From assembly GCF_013074385.2 (NCBI RefSeq), contig NZ_JABEYA020000016.1:1-64000 (forward strand): a DNA stretch of 64,000 bases. Reading direction: 5' to 3'. This stretch comes from Vibrio ostreicida (GTDB taxonomy: Bacteria > Pseudomonadota > Gammaproteobacteria > Enterobacterales > Vibrionaceae). Both the position numbers and the translations under genes were made by a program. The notes beneath the pieces were generated by a model, which was not told the origin of the DNA, did not search any database, and was given only the letters and a program-made list of their open reading frames with translations. Positions within the stretch are counted from its first letter, which is position 1; every line of letters starts with the position of its first letter. Below, in pieces: positions 29,673 through 41,826 of the stretch.

Positions 29673-31130
29673 ATGAAAAAGTTAGACGTTGATGTAGCCG
29701 TCATTGGTGGTGGTACAGCAGGCTTAGGCGCTTATCGCGCAGCAAAAGCCCATACAGATAGCGTTGTGATGATTGAAGGAGGCCCCTATGGTACGACATG
29801 TGCGAGAGTGGGCTGTATGCCATCAAAGTTATTGATTGCTGCTGCTGAAAGTGTCCATCAGATTGAGAAGGCAACTGGCTTTGGCATCTACCCGCAAGGC
29901 GAGGTCGTTATTAACGGTCGAGAAGTAATGGACAGGGTCAAACGCGAACGTGACCGCTTTGTTGGCTTTGTACTTGAGGGTGTCGATGAGATCCCAGAGA
30001 AAGACAAAATTGTGGGTTATGCAAAATTCGTCGACAATAATACGCTTTTGGTCGGAAACCATACCCAAATTTGCGCAAAACGTATTGTCATCGCCACAGG
30101 CTCACGGCCTGCATACCCTGCTGTATGGAATGAGCTGGGCGATCGTCTTGTCATCAATGACGATGTCTTTGAGTGGGATGACCTGCCAGAATCAGTTGCA
30201 GTGTTTGGCCCTGGTGTGATCGGCCTAGAGTTAGGTCAAGCCTTGCACCGTTTAGGGGTAAAAGTGAAACTGTTCGGTCTTGGTGGCCAAGTCGGCCCCC
30301 TAACTGACCCCGAAATAATGGCGTACGCGGACAAAACCTTTAAAGAAGAATTCTACCTTGATGCGGATGTGAACGTTAAAAGCATGAAACGTGTCAAAGG
30401 TGAAGACCAAGTTGAAATTCAATTTATCAATCACGATGGCGACTTAGAAAACGTTAATGTCGATTATGTCTTGGCGGCGACAGGCCGTCGCCCGAACGTC
30501 GACAGCCTCGGTTTGGAAAATACAACAGTCAATCTGGATGAGCGTGGTGTGCCAAGCGCAGAGCACTATACCTTGCAGACGTCAGTCGATCATATCTTTA
30601 TTGCGGGCGATGCAAGTAACCAAATCCCACTTTTGCACGAAGCCGCGGATCAAGCACGTATCGCTGGTGATAACGCGGGCCGCTACCCTGATATTAGGGC
30701 AGGTTTGCGTCGAACCTCAATCTCTGCTGTCTTTTCTGATCCGCAGATTGCCATGGTCGGGGAAACGTTTAAACAGTTGACTGAAAGACTAGGTAATTGC
30801 GGGTGCTTCACCATAGGAGAAGTCTCCTTTGAAAATCAGGGACGCTCGCGAGTAATGCTTCGCAACAAAGGCCTATTGCATGTCTATGGTGAACAAGGAA
30901 CGGGACGTTTTCTAGGCGCCGAGATGATAGGGCCAAATTCTGAGCATCTTGCTCACCTTCTCGCTTGGGCGCATCAGAATAACATGACCATTTCTGAGAT
31001 GTTAGATATGCCTTTCTACCATCCAGTAATAGAAGAAGGCGTCAGGACAGCACTGCGTGATCTCAACGCAAAACTTCATTTAGGCCCAGAAATGATTAAG
31101 CACTGCTTGGATTGTGGTCCAGGCTGTTGA
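29673..31130 (+). CDS. Dihydrolipoamide dehydrogenase-like flavoprotein with Cys-rich tail
   Basis: This 485-aa class I pyridine nucleotide-disulfide oxidoreductase has the FAD site AVIGGGTAGLGAYRAA and the redox disulfide Cys43/Cys48 (TTCARVGCMPSK). It also has a second Rossmann motif (VFGPGVIGLELG) and the His-Glu pair of the active site (YHPVIEEG). The lipoyl dehydrogenase of the pyruvate complex is normally encoded with aceEF; this one stands alone beside an OxyR-linked peroxiredoxin. The C-terminus carries three cysteines (CLDCGPGC). The start at 29673 follows GCGAGAA. Confidence 0.85.
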   Translation: MKKLDVDVAVIGGGTAGLGAYRAAKAHTDSVVMIEGGPYGTTCARVGCMPSKLLIAAAESVHQIEKATGFGIYPQGEVVINGREVMDRVKRERDRFVGFVLEGVDEIPEKDKIVGYAKFVDNNTLLVGNHTQICAKRIVIATGSRPAYPAVWNELGDRLVINDDVFEWDDLPESVAVFGPGVIGLELGQALHRLGVKVKLFGLGGQVGPLTDPEIMAYADKTFKEEFYLDADVNVKSMKRVKGEDQVEIQFINHDGDLENVNVDYVLAATGRRPNVDSLGLENTTVNLDERGVPSAEHYTLQTSVDHIFIAGDASNQIPLLHEAADQARIAGDNAGRYPDIRAGLRRTSISAVFSDPQIAMVGETFKQLTERLGNCGCFTIGEVSFENQGRSRVMLRNKGLLHVYGEQGTGRFLGAEMIGPNSEHLAHLLAWAHQNNMTISEMLDMPFYHPVIEEGVRTALRDLNAKLHLGPEMIKHCLDCGPGC

Positions 31131-31144
31131 CACGAGATACGAAG

Positions 31145-31174
31145 AAAAAGACGAGCCATTGTGCTCGTCTTTTT
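31145..31174 (+). terminator. Terminator after the Lpd-like gene
   Basis: AAAAGACGAGC pairs with GCTCGTCTTTT around a six-base loop, followed by TTA. It also stands downstream of the convergent ridA-like gene. Confidence 0.8.
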
Positions 31175-31196
31175 ATTGGCAAGATTGAATTGGCCA

Positions 31197-31544
31197 TTAC
31201 TTTTCAGCAGCAATAACTGAAATCTCAACCAACAACGCATCACGAGCCATATCCGCGGTTACGCAGGCTCTCGCAGGCGCGTGACCTTCAGGCACCCAAT
31301 CATCCCATACTGCATTCATCGCTTGGAAATCATTCATATTCTTCAAATAAATTGTCGCTGATAGCATGTGCTCTTTGTCACTGCCAGCCTCTAGCAATAG
31401 CGCTTCAACTTTATCTAACATCGTTTGTGTTTGTTCCGTGATCGCTTGGGTAGCATCTGCACACACTTGACCACATAGATAGATAACACCATTGTGCTTA
31501 ACCACACGACTCATTCGTTGTTTTACTTGTTGACGTTCGATCAT
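31197..31544 (-). CDS. RidA family protein (enamine/imine deaminase-like)
   Basis: RidA proteins hydrolyse reactive 2-aminoacrylate and related imines. The 115-aa product has the family blocks [11 protein letters not shown] and the C-terminal [10 protein letters not shown], whose Arg is the substrate-binding residue (Arg105 in RidA). The start at 31544 (MIERQQVKQ) follows GAAAGTGAG. The sequence is closer to the YoaB-like subgroup than to canonical RidA, so the exact substrate is open. Confidence 0.85.
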   Translation of the reverse strand: MIERQQVKQRMSRVVKHNGVIYLCGQVCADATQAITEQTQTMLDKVEALLLEAGSDKEHMLSATIYLKNMNDFQAMNAVWDDWVPEGHAPARACVTADMARDALLVEISVIAAEK

Positions 31545-31608
31545 TTTTCTCACTTTCAAGTTAGGTTGCGATACTATCACTGTCTATGGTATCGAATAAG
31601 CCACCAGC

Positions 31609-31866
31609 ATGACATGTAATGACTGTAAAAATCACTATGGGTTCTGGAAAAAAATTGGCCGTTGTCAGCGGTGCATAACGCAGTTGATAGTCTTATCGAT
31701 GAGTAGCTGGATTCTGTGGTGGCTTTTGTTTAGAAACGACCTCAGAAGTATAGAATCTATCACTCTCATTATGACGGGGGTTGTCCTTAATGGATTATTG
31801 TTGCTCCACCTCTGGATGCGCTTTGTGGTGCAACCATGGAAACAAAGTAAACACCGAGAGAAGTAA
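31609..31866 (+). CDS. Small membrane protein, DUF3624-like
   Basis: This 85-aa protein has two Cys pairs at its N-terminus (Cys3, Cys6, Cys19, Cys22; pattern C-x2-C then C-x2-C), a likely zinc-binding knuckle. Two membrane spans follow, near residues 27-42 and 52-72, and the tail is basic. From memory this resembles the DUF3624 family found in vibrios. No function is known. It is divergent from the ridA-like gene and has a bidirectional terminator downstream. Confidence 0.7.
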   Translation: MTCNDCKNHYGFWKKIGRCQRCITQLIVLSMSSWILWWLLFRNDLRSIESITLIMTGVVLNGLLLLHLWMRFVVQPWKQSKHREK

Positions 31867-31920
31867 GCAGTAAAAACACCAGAAACAGAAAGGGAAAACC
31901 TTACCCAGAACTCAGAAAAG

Positions 31921-31958
31921 AAAAAAGCCCCAAAACCAATGATTGGTTTGGGGCTTTC
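31921..31958. terminator. Bidirectional terminator downstream of the DUF3624-like gene and argHA
   Basis: AAAGCCCC plus ACCAAT pairs with ATTGGT plus GGGGCTTT with one bulged A, and is flanked by A and T tracts. It lies about 115 bp before the argHA stop codon, with otherwise featureless sequence between them. Confidence 0.8.
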
Positions 31959-32074
31959 TTAGAATCTTCTAAGAAAAAGCAGTGGTATCTAAATAGACCC
32001 TGCTTTTGATCTAAGGTTCCCTTCAACTACGATCTTTTTTGATCTTTCTTGCTAAAATCCTTGCTATCAGGGGG

Positions 32075-33973
<1,899 letters not shown>

Positions 33974-34132
33974 TCACTATTCTTACTAGCTGCTGTCTTG
34001 CTTGGAATGACTTTGAACTAAGTTCAGTCTTTTATGTAGGTTCAAACTTACGGGAAAACATGACAAAAATAAAGTATTAATTCACTAATTTGACATATTT
34101 ATTCACCTTAGTGCAACTTATTCGCCAAAAAC

Positions 34133-34166
34133 AAAAAACTCATTCGGCGAACCCAATGAGTTTTTT
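34133..34166 (-). terminator. Rho-independent terminator after argG
   Basis: On the minus strand AAAAAACTCATT pairs with AATGAGTTTTTT around a 10-base loop. It separates argG from argHA, which must have its own promoter in the roughly 180 bp that follow. Confidence 0.85.
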
Positions 34167-34183
34167 ATAGAAGGATTGGAGTC

Positions 34184-35398
34184 TTACTTTTTGTGGCTAT
34201 TTAATGCACGAATACGGCTTGATAAAGAGTACAAACGGATAAACCCTTCTGCATGGCTTTGATCGTATACTTCATCTGCACCAAAAGTTGCAAACTCTTC
34301 ACTATAGAGGCTATTGGCTGAGCGCTTTTGAGTCACCGTAGCTTGTCCTTTATACAGATCAATCACGACCTCTCCATTGACATCCTGAGCTAATTCTTCT
34401 GAAGCCGCGAGGATAGACTTACACAATGGTGTAAACCAGCGGCCGTCATAAACGAGATGAGACGCTTTCACACCAAGTTCTTCACGAAATTCGAATGCCG
34501 CTTTGTCCAGAACAAGCTGCTCGACCGCGCGCAGTGCTTCCATCATGATCGTTCCTCCCGGAGTCTCATAACATCCGCGCGATTTCATCCCCACTAGACG
34601 GTTTTCTACAATATCGATACGGCCAATACCATGTCTAGCACCTTTGTTATTTAGGTAAACGAGTGCGTTATATGGGGTCATTAACTCGCCATCAACACCA
34701 ACAACTTCACCTTTTTCAATTGTTAATGTGACCGTTTCACATTCATTTGGCGCTTGTTTGGGATCAACGGTCCAAGCCCAGCAATCTTGATTTGGAGCAT
34801 TCCAAGTATCTTCGAGAACACCACCTTCCGTTGAAATGTGCCAAGCATTAGCATCACGAGAATAGATTTTTGTCAGTGATGCCGTACACGGTATATTACG
34901 TTCTGCAAGATAGTCTAGGCACTCTTCTCGACTCACGAGATCCCATTCACGCCAAGGGGCAATAACATGAAGATCAGGGGCCAATGCCGCAAAAGCACCT
35001 TCAAAACGCACTTGGTCGTTGCCTTTCCCTGTGCAACCATGGCATAGAGCATCGGCTCCCACTTTACGTGCAACCTCTACTTGAGCCTTCGCTATAATGG
35101 GACGCGCCATAGACGTCCCGAGTAAGTACTTTCCTTCATAGTAAGCCCCTGTTTTTAAAGTAGGGTAAATATATTCGGCCACCATTTCTTCTTTCAAGTC
35201 CGCGATGTAACACTCTGACGCACCTGATGCTTTTGCCTTCGACTCAATACCCTCGAGTTCTTCTGCTCCTTGTCCGACATCAGCAACAAACGCCACGACT
35301 TCACAGTCATAGTTTTCTTTCAACCATGGAATGATTACTGAAGTATCCAGACCACCAGAATACGCGACAACAACTTTATTAACTTGAACTTTGCTCAT
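34184..35398 (-). CDS. argG: Argininosuccinate synthase
   Basis: ArgG joins citrulline and aspartate using ATP. The 404-aa protein has the PP-loop [13 protein letters not shown], the [13 protein letters not shown] block and the C-terminal GRWFTPL. The start at 35398 (MSKVQVNKV) follows GGAGAAAATAAA. An eight-codon upstream extension is not supported. It is the third gene of the minus-strand run argC-argB-argG. Confidence 0.96.
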   Translation of the reverse strand: MSKVQVNKVVVAYSGGLDTSVIIPWLKENYDCEVVAFVADVGQGAEELEGIESKAKASGASECYIADLKEEMVAEYIYPTLKTGAYYEGKYLLGTSMARPIIAKAQVEVARKVGADALCHGCTGKGNDQVRFEGAFAALAPDLHVIAPWREWDLVSREECLDYLAERNIPCTASLTKIYSRDANAWHISTEGGVLEDTWNAPNQDCWAWTVDPKQAPNECETVTLTIEKGEVVGVDGELMTPYNALVYLNNKGARHGIGRIDIVENRLVGMKSRGCYETPGGTIMMEALRAVEQLVLDKAAFEFREELGVKASHLVYDGRWFTPLCKSILAASEELAQDVNGEVVIDLYKGQATVTQKRSANSLYSEEFATFGADEVYDQSHAEGFIRLYSLSSRIRALNSHKK

Positions 35399-35450
35399 TT
35401 TATTTTCTCCAAAAACCTGCACTTGACGGGCGTCAATATCAACTGAATTT

Positions 35451-36263
35451 TTATTTGATCATTAAAGGTGAAGGCTTGGGTAGGAACTGAGTCCCGATAC
35501 TCTTGCCCGCGAAAAGCTCTATCAATCTGTCTGGATAACGCCACGTCGCGACTTCAATCGCTCGACCTAAGTTATTCGCCGCATCCAACGCGGCATTCAC
35601 CTTTACAATCATGCCGTCAGTAATTACATGACCAGCGATTAAACTTTGTGCTTCTTTTTCATCTAAACACTTAATAAGATGGCCTTTTCCGTCCAGTACG
35701 CCACTGACATCCGACAGAAAAACCAACTCAGCATTTAATGTTCCCGCCACGGCAACCGCCGCTTGATCTGCGTTAACATTCATCATTTGTCCCTGCTCGT
35801 TCAAACCAATCGAACTAATAATGGGTAACGCCCCAACATCTAACATCGTTTGCAACAATTCAGACTTACCGGGCATTGCTTTGCCAACCGCGCCTAAATC
35901 AGGATCCAGCTCTTCGATACGGCATAGTCCCCCATCAGCAAGGCTCAAACCTAGAGCATCCAAGCCATTTGTAATTGCCTGACCTTGTAACAGTTTGTTT
36001 GCTGTACCCGCTAACGCGCCGACAATCAAAGGAATGTGATCATAGGGTGTCACTCTGAGGCCATTTTTTTTGACGGTCTCAATATTCAGTTTTTCCAAAA
36101 GATCATCCACCAAATAACCACCGCCATGGACAACCACAATCGGTCGCTGAGATTGACTGCGATAACTGGCAATGGCCCCAAACACCTGACTTAATGTATC
36201 AACACACGAAAGTGCAGCTCCGCCAAGTTTGATCACTAATGGTGTGATGTGGCTTTCTGTCAT
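35451..36263 (-). CDS. argB: Acetylglutamate kinase
   Basis: ArgB phosphorylates N-acetylglutamate, the second step of arginine synthesis. The N-terminal VIKLGGAAL and [14 protein letters not shown] are the ATP and substrate loops, and [13 protein letters not shown] is conserved. The chosen ATG at 36263 ([12 protein letters not shown]) gives 270 aa. A longer frame reaches into argC but adds no conserved sequence. The gap to argC is 20 bp. Confidence 0.95.
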   Translation of the reverse strand: MTESHITPLVIKLGGAALSCVDTLSQVFGAIASYRSQSQRPIVVVHGGGYLVDDLLEKLNIETVKKNGLRVTPYDHIPLIVGALAGTANKLLQGQAITNGLDALGLSLADGGLCRIEELDPDLGAVGKAMPGKSELLQTMLDVGALPIISSIGLNEQGQMMNVNADQAAVAVAGTLNAELVFLSDVSGVLDGKGHLIKCLDEKEAQSLIAGHVITDGMIVKVNAALDAANNLGRAIEVATWRYPDRLIELFAGKSIGTQFLPKPSPLMIK

Positions 36264-36283
36264 TATTTTTCCTTGGTTGCTAG

Positions 36284-37288
36284 TTAGATAAGAGCAGAAA
36301 GCTCTGGAAACCCGTAATGGATATTTAAACACTGCATCGCTTGACTTGACGCGCCTTTTAGCAAGTTATCGATCGCAGATACCACAATGATGTGTTCGCC
36401 CTTCACCTGCCAACCGATATCACAAAAAGGCGTATTTTCTACATTCTTTATTGATGGCATTGTTGGCCCTAAGAGGCGGACAGCAGGCTTGTTTTGGTAA
36501 ACCGAACGAAACGATGCATCGATATGATCTTGTGTTGTCCCTGCGGCAAGCTTCATGGTGATGGTCGCCAGAATGCCTCTTTTAAAATTGCCTAAATGGG
36601 GAGTAAAAATAACCTCTGTGTCTAAATGAGTGGTGATTTCAGGCTGATGCCGATGATGAAAAACACCATAAGGCTGCAAGCTAACCTCACAAAAACTATT
36701 CAGTATCGTCGCCTTTCTGCCCGCCCCCGTAACGCCGCTAATGGCATTGATGATGGGCCATTGCGTGGTATCAATCAGAGCAGCCTCAAGAAGCGGTTTT
36801 ATCGCGAGCTGAGATGCCGTTGGGTAACACCCCGGAACCGCGATAAGCTGGCGACCTCTGATTGCCTCGTCATTCCACTCAGCAAGACCATAAGCCGCCT
36901 TTTCTAGCCAAACCTGCTGCCGATGTTCAAACCCGTAAAACTCATGGTAAAAACCTTGCTGATTAACACGAAACGCCCCAGATAAATCAAATACTTGACA
37001 TCCATTTTCAAGGAAGGTTGGTGCTAAATCATGACTCACTTCATGAGCCGTCGCCAAAAACACAACATCACTGGTTGCCGCGATAGCATTAACATCAATG
37101 AGGGGTTGTAATGTTTCATCCACCACACCAGTAAGCTTGCCATGCAGATCGCCAATGCTCTTCCCCGCATCAAGACTATTGGCGGAAACATACAAACCTG
37201 ATAGCTTAAGATCAGGATGTTTTTGAACCATTAGAGCCAGTTCTGCGCCCGTGTAACCACTTGCGCCTATAATTGAGGTTTTAAGCAT
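36284..37288 (-). CDS. argC: N-acetyl-gamma-glutamyl-phosphate reductase
   Basis: ArgC reduces acetylglutamyl phosphate to the semialdehyde with NADPH. The NADP site is [15 protein letters not shown], the catalytic Cys is in [12 protein letters not shown], and GVTGAGRKA is conserved. The start at 37288 gives 334 aa, as in E. coli; an ATG three codons earlier is possible. It leads argCBG and is divergent from argE. Confidence 0.95.
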   Translation of the reverse strand: MLKTSIIGASGYTGAELALMVQKHPDLKLSGLYVSANSLDAGKSIGDLHGKLTGVVDETLQPLIDVNAIAATSDVVFLATAHEVSHDLAPTFLENGCQVFDLSGAFRVNQQGFYHEFYGFEHRQQVWLEKAAYGLAEWNDEAIRGRQLIAVPGCYPTASQLAIKPLLEAALIDTTQWPIINAISGVTGAGRKATILNSFCEVSLQPYGVFHHRHQPEITTHLDTEVIFTPHLGNFKRGILATITMKLAAGTTQDHIDASFRSVYQNKPAVRLLGPTMPSIKNVENTPFCDIGWQVKGEHIIVVSAIDNLLKGASSQAMQCLNIHYGFPELSALI

Positions 37289-37356
37289 CTCAGACATCCA
37301 TTGGATTTAATTTCACCGCTCTCGAAGTGACTATAAATTTAAACAAACAACTCATT

Positions 37357-37395
37357 TATGGTTTTTTATTCAAATTAAATGATTTAATATGTCTT
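37357..37395. promoter_or_regulatory. Probable tandem ARG boxes (ArgR operator) between argC and argE
   Basis: Two 18-bp elements with the core layout TGAAT-N4-ATTCA can be aligned. The first core is TGGTTTTTTATTCA (37359-37372) and the second is TGATTTAATATGTC (37380-37393). Each has one good and one degenerate half. They are 3 bp apart, the spacing found in E. coli ArgR operators. The position in the divergent argCBG/argE promoter region supports the call. Confidence 0.5.
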
Positions 37396-37439
37396 TTACC
37401 TTCTTGGGTTAAATCTGTCAACAGGGAATGCAAACAATT

Positions 37440-38576
37440 ATGCAATTACCAAGTTTTCTTGAGGTCTACCGCGGCCTCATCTCTACCTCATCTATCAGCT
37501 CAACCGATCCTAGTTGGGACGAAGGCAATGCAGAAGTCATTGAAAAGTTGGCCAATTGGCTGAAAGATATTGGCTTTGAGGTAAACCTTAGTGAAGTAGA
37601 AACAGGAAAATTTAATCTCATTGCAAAAAAAGGCAATGGCACAGGAGGCTTGCTGTTGGCAGGGCATAGCGATACCGTGCCTTTTGACCAAGGTCGTTGG
37701 AACTTCGACCCCCACAGCCTAACTGAGGCGAACAATCGTTTTTACGGTTTAGGTACAGCAGACATGAAGGGTTTTTTTGCCTTTATTGTTGAAGCCGTGA
37801 AAAAGGTCGACTGGCGCAAGCAAACCAAGCCCCTCTATGTCTTAGCCACTTGTGATGAAGAAACAACGATGCTTGGCGCCCGTCACTTTACACACGATGC
37901 TCCATTTAAACCTGACTACTGTATTATTGGCGAACCAACCAGCCTTATTCCTGTGCGAGGACATAAAGGTCATGTTGCCAATGCTGTTCGGATCACAGGG
38001 CAATCCGGACACTCATCGAACCCGGCCCTAGGGGTTAATGCCATAGAAATAATGCATGAAGTCCTATTCGCCTTGATGCAACTGCGTAACCGGTTAGTCA
38101 AAGAGTACCATCATCCAGGTTTTGCCATTCCCAACCCAACGCTCAATCTCGGCCATATTCATGGTGGCGACAGCCCTAACCGAATTTGTGGATGTTGTGA
38201 ATTACATTATGACGTTAGGCCACTGCCGGGCATAAGCTTAGATGGGCTAGACGATCTATTACGTGGCGCATTGAAAGAGGTAGAGGAAAAATGGCCAGGA
38301 AGACTCACTATAACACCGCTGCACGAACCAATACCTGGCTATGAATGCCAGCACGATCATCCTTTTGTAGGAGGCATAGAAGACATTTGCAACGTAAGCG
38401 CCGAAACGGTTAACTATTGCACCGAAGCTCCCTTCCTACAACAATTGTGTCCGACACTCGTGTTGGGGCCAGGATCTATCGATCAAGCTCACCAACCGGA
38501 TGAGTTCCTGGCCTTCGAGTTCATTGAACCAACGATTACAATTTTGTCAAAAGCAATGAATAAATATTGCTTCTGA
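37440..38576 (+). CDS. argE: Acetylornithine deacetylase
   Basis: ArgE removes the acetyl group from N-acetylornithine, completing the linear pathway. This agrees with an ArgA domain being kept in the ArgH fusion. It is an M20-family metallohydrolase: [13 protein letters not shown] (first metal ligand), [11 protein letters not shown] (bridging Asp), [10 protein letters not shown] and IIGEPTSL. The start at 37440 gives 378 aa. An ATG at 37428 abuts AGGGA too closely to be used. Confidence 0.95.
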   Translation: MQLPSFLEVYRGLISTSSISSTDPSWDEGNAEVIEKLANWLKDIGFEVNLSEVETGKFNLIAKKGNGTGGLLLAGHSDTVPFDQGRWNFDPHSLTEANNRFYGLGTADMKGFFAFIVEAVKKVDWRKQTKPLYVLATCDEETTMLGARHFTHDAPFKPDYCIIGEPTSLIPVRGHKGHVANAVRITGQSGHSSNPALGVNAIEIMHEVLFALMQLRNRLVKEYHHPGFAIPNPTLNLGHIHGGDSPNRICGCCELHYDVRPLPGISLDGLDDLLRGALKEVEEKWPGRLTITPLHEPIPGYECQHDHPFVGGIEDICNVSAETVNYCTEAPFLQQLCPTLVLGPGSIDQAHQPDEFLAFEFIEPTITILSKAMNKYCF

Positions 38577-38811
38577 TTTCAATGTTGAGGGCAAGCAACT
38601 CGCCTATTTCTTGCTCTCATTGTTGGCACTTTTATTTTGTAATAAATTTTCAACTAGTTCGATGAAAGTGATATTTACGCGGTCAACATTCTCTTTACAA
38701 CAAGAATATCGTTAAATTTTCGACAAAATTTGACTCCCAGCGATACTTTTCGATAGATTATCCATTGATGAAATCACACTGGATGTAATTTTTTTACAAG
38801 GCAGGATGTCA

Positions 38812-41445
38812 ATGAATGAGAAATACTCGGCGCTCAGAAGTAATGTAAGCATGCTTGGCCACTTACTCGGCAACACGATAAAGGGAGCGCACGGTGACGC
38901 ACTTTTAGACAAAGTTGAAACGCTTCGTAAACTGTCCAAGTCAGCACTCGCAGGCAATCAAGAAGACAGAGTTAACTTGATAGAAGAAATCAAGAACTTA
39001 CCCAATGAGCAGCTTACCCCTGTTGCTCACGCATTTAATCAGTTTCTCAATCTGACCAATATGGCGGAGCAATATCATACTATTTCTCGCCATTGCGATT
39101 CACATATCTGCGAACCAGATGCAATCAAAACCTTGTTTGCCAAGCTCAACCAAACGGGTATCAACAAAGATGATACCGCTCAGGCGGTCCAGAAGCTCAA
39201 TATCGAACTGGTGCTGACAGCACACCCGACCGAAATCACTCGTCGTACGATGATCAATAAATTAGTCAAAATTAATCAATGTCTGTCAAAGCTTGAGCTA
39301 GAAGATCTCTCATTAAAAGAGCGTCAGAAAACGGAGCGTCGTCTTGAGCAGCTTATCGCGCAAGGCTGGCATTCAGATACCATTCGCCAGCAACGCCCTA
39401 CGCCGCTAGATGAGGCAAAATGGGGCTTTGCCGTTGTTGAAAACTCTCTCTGGGAAGCCGTTCCTGATTTCTTACGCGATCTTGATCAACATGCACACAA
39501 CTATTTAGAGTCGGGGTTACCCATTGATGCTCGACCAGTACACTTCTCATCTTGGATGGGGGGTGACCGAGACGGTAACCCATTTGTTACGCACAATATC
39601 ACTCGTGAAGTTCTCCTACTCTCTCGCTGGAAAGCCGCGGATCTTTACTTAAATGACATCAATGAGCTGATCAGTGAACTGTCGATGACTCGTTGTGATG
39701 ATACTGTACGTGCGTTAGCTGGCGCTGACGGGCACGAACCTTACCGCTGCATCCTCAAACAGTTACGTGCTCTGCTGACGGAAACTAAAGACGTTCTCGA
39801 TGCTAAAATCAACGGTCAAAATCTGGCAGTCAAAGCACCACTGCAGCGCGCAGAGCAGCTGTGGGAGCCGCTTTACGCTTGCTACCAATCTTTACAAGCA
39901 TGCGGTATGGGGATTATTGCGGATGGCTCATTACTCGATACCTTACGCCGAATCAAAGCGTTCGGCGTCCATTTAGTCCGTCTTGATATACGACAGGAAA
40001 GTACTCGACATGCCGATGTCCTCTCAGAACTCACACTTTATCTTGGGCTTGGAGATTACAACCAATGGAGTGAGCAAGACAAGACAGCCTTTCTCACCAA
40101 AGAGTTAGCGTCGAAACGCCCTTTACTGCCACGTAACTGGAAACCATCTGAAGCGGTTCAAGAAGTATTGGACACGTGTAAGATTGTCGCAACACAACCG
40201 CGTGAAGCCTTTGGTGCTTATGTCATTTCAATGGCTCATACCGCGTCCGATGTCCTTGCTGTACACCTGTTACTTCAAGAGTCTGGCTGCCCTTATCGGA
40301 TGGATGTTTGTCCTTTGTTCGAAACACTGGACGACCTGAACAATGCCGAATCAGTGATTAAGCAGCTCACGAGCATTGACCTTTATCGTGGTTTTATCCA
40401 GAACCATCAAATGGTCATGATTGGTTACTCCGACTCTGCCAAAGATGCTGGTGTCATGTCTGCCGGTTGGGCTCAATATCATGCAATGGAGTCTTTGGTC
40501 AATGTTGCTGAAAGTGAGGGAATTGAGCTGACACTATTCCATGGTCGAGGCGGCACAATTGGTCGTGGAGGTGCACCTGCACACGCCGCATTACTCTCTC
40601 AACCACCAAAGAGTTTAAAAGGGGGACTGCGCGTCACTGAGCAAGGTGAAATGATTCGTTTTAAACTAGGGTTACCTGAAGTCGCCGTTAACAGCTTTAG
40701 TCTCTACGCCAGTGCCATTTTAGAAGCAAACTTAATGCCGCCACCAGAACCCAAACAAGAATGGCGTGACCTTATGAATACCCTCTCAGAGGTGAGTTGT
40801 CAGGCATATCGAGACATTGTTCGCGGAGAGCCTAATTTTGTGCCTTACTTTCGCCAAGCCACGCCTGAATTAGAGCTCAGTAAGTTACCGCTTGGTTCAC
40901 GGCCTGCCAAGCGCAACCCCAAGGGAGGGGTTGAAAGTTTGCGTGCGATTCCATGGATTTTTTCCTGGAGCCAAAATCGCTTGGTTCTACCAGCCTGGCT
41001 TGGAGCAGGTGCAGCAATCCAGTATGCCGTAGATAAAGGCCAGCAAACTTTACTAGAGGAAATGTGTCGAGAATGGCCGTTTTTCTCTACACGTCTTGGC
41101 ATGCTGGAAATGGTTTATTCAAAATGCAATCTTGAAATATCCCGTTACTATGATGAACGCTTAGTTGAACCTAAACTTTTCGCTTTAGGAGAGCGGCTAC
41201 GTGTTCAACTTGCAAACGACATCCAAGCCGTTCTCAATGTTGAAAACAATGAAAACCTGATGCAAAGCGATCCTTGGGGGCAAGAATCTATACGCCTACG
41301 CAATATTTACGTAGAGCCTTTGAATATGCTGCAAGCAGAGCTTCTTTATCGTACTCGCCAGACGGAAATAGCGTCTCCTGAACTTGAAGAAGCATTGATG
41401 GTAACTATTGCTGGGATTGCTGCGGGCATGAGGAACACAGGATAG
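38812..41445 (+). CDS. ppc: Phosphoenolpyruvate carboxylase
   Basis: Ppc makes oxaloacetate from phosphoenolpyruvate and bicarbonate to refill the TCA cycle. The 877-aa protein has the catalytic His in [14 protein letters not shown], the [10 protein letters not shown] motif, [12 protein letters not shown] and the C-terminal MRNTG. The ATG at 38812 ([15 protein letters not shown]) is placed 5 bp after AGGA and matches the E. coli start. An ATG two codons earlier has no spacing to its ribosome-binding site. Confidence 0.96.
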   Translation: MNEKYSALRSNVSMLGHLLGNTIKGAHGDALLDKVETLRKLSKSALAGNQEDRVNLIEEIKNLPNEQLTPVAHAFNQFLNLTNMAEQYHTISRHCDSHICEPDAIKTLFAKLNQTGINKDDTAQAVQKLNIELVLTAHPTEITRRTMINKLVKINQCLSKLELEDLSLKERQKTERRLEQLIAQGWHSDTIRQQRPTPLDEAKWGFAVVENSLWEAVPDFLRDLDQHAHNYLESGLPIDARPVHFSSWMGGDRDGNPFVTHNITREVLLLSRWKAADLYLNDINELISELSMTRCDDTVRALAGADGHEPYRCILKQLRALLTETKDVLDAKINGQNLAVKAPLQRAEQLWEPLYACYQSLQACGMGIIADGSLLDTLRRIKAFGVHLVRLDIRQESTRHADVLSELTLYLGLGDYNQWSEQDKTAFLTKELASKRPLLPRNWKPSEAVQEVLDTCKIVATQPREAFGAYVISMAHTASDVLAVHLLLQESGCPYRMDVCPLFETLDDLNNAESVIKQLTSIDLYRGFIQNHQMVMIGYSDSAKDAGVMSAGWAQYHAMESLVNVAESEGIELTLFHGRGGTIGRGGAPAHAALLSQPPKSLKGGLRVTEQGEMIRFKLGLPEVAVNSFSLYASAILEANLMPPPEPKQEWRDLMNTLSEVSCQAYRDIVRGEPNFVPYFRQATPELELSKLPLGSRPAKRNPKGGVESLRAIPWIFSWSQNRLVLPAWLGAGAAIQYAVDKGQQTLLEEMCREWPFFSTRLGMLEMVYSKCNLEISRYYDERLVEPKLFALGERLRVQLANDIQAVLNVENNENLMQSDPWGQESIRLRNIYVEPLNMLQAELLYRTRQTEIASPELEEALMVTIAGIAAGMRNTG

Positions 41446-41576
41446 ATGATTTAAAAGCGGGCAATTGCGAGATTGCCCCGTAAAATCCGACTCTACCAAG
41501 AGTGGCTTTACTAGAAGATTAAACCAAATAACAAGAATTAATTAAAAAAATAAGAATTAATGACTAAATAATACTT

Positions 41577-41598
41577 TTATTGATTAAATTATCATTTT
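41577..41598. promoter_or_regulatory. HapR/LuxR-type operator upstream of aphA
   Basis: TTATTGAT and TATCA are separated by five bases, matching the LuxR/HapR consensus TTATTGATAAATTTATCA at nearly all positions. The centre lies about 70 bp upstream of the transcription start inferred from the TATACT -10 element. From memory, HapR represses aphA in V. cholerae from a site near -71. This 381-bp gap between ppc and aphA (41446-41826) also holds the promoter and Qrr site listed next, and otherwise AT-rich sequence. Confidence 0.7.
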
Positions 41599-41645
41599 TT
41601 AGGGTAATTTCAATCTTTTATTCTACTTTATGCTTATTATTTAGA

Positions 41646-41651
41646 TATACT
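41646..41651 (+). promoter_or_regulatory. Likely -10 element of the aphA promoter
   Basis: TATACT is the best -10 hexamer in the region, with no good -35 match 16-19 bp upstream. Initiation about 7 bp downstream, near 41658, would give a leader of roughly 170 nt before the aphA start codon. A long leader is expected for an mRNA controlled by small RNAs. Confidence 0.5.
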
Positions 41652-41688
41652 GTAGGTTCCTCCGCAAAAATTAAACTTACAGATCACT

Positions 41689-41711
41689 CTAGGTGATAAA
41701 CGGCTTTTAAG
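41689..41711 (+). promoter_or_regulatory. Predicted Qrr small-RNA pairing site in the aphA leader
   Basis: CTAGGTGA (41689-41696) is the exact complement of UCACCUAG in the conserved Qrr core. After four unpaired bases, CGGCTT then AAG with two bulged T residues (41701-41711) complements CUUAAGCCG, the 5' stem-loop part of Qrr2-4 that Qrr1 lacks. A hairpin GCCAAC-TTT-GTTGGC (41720-41734) follows. The Qrr sequences are recalled from memory; this window contains no qrr gene. Confidence 0.55.
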
Positions 41712-41826
41712 GTGACATGGCCAACTTTGTTGGCACTGCTTAAAGAAACTCACTGATGATAAGTACCATAGAAGTACCACAGTCATTAAGCAGTAGTTAG
41801 AGTTATTGACCATTTGGATTGAAGAC

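Noticed and set aside
29829..30068. Antisense open frame inside the Lpd-like gene
   Set aside because: The sense strand encodes conserved FAD-domain sequence; the antisense product has no recognisable features.
38577..38811. Additional gene between argE and ppc
   Set aside because: The 235-bp gap is AT-rich with frequent stops in all frames and looks like the ppc promoter region only.
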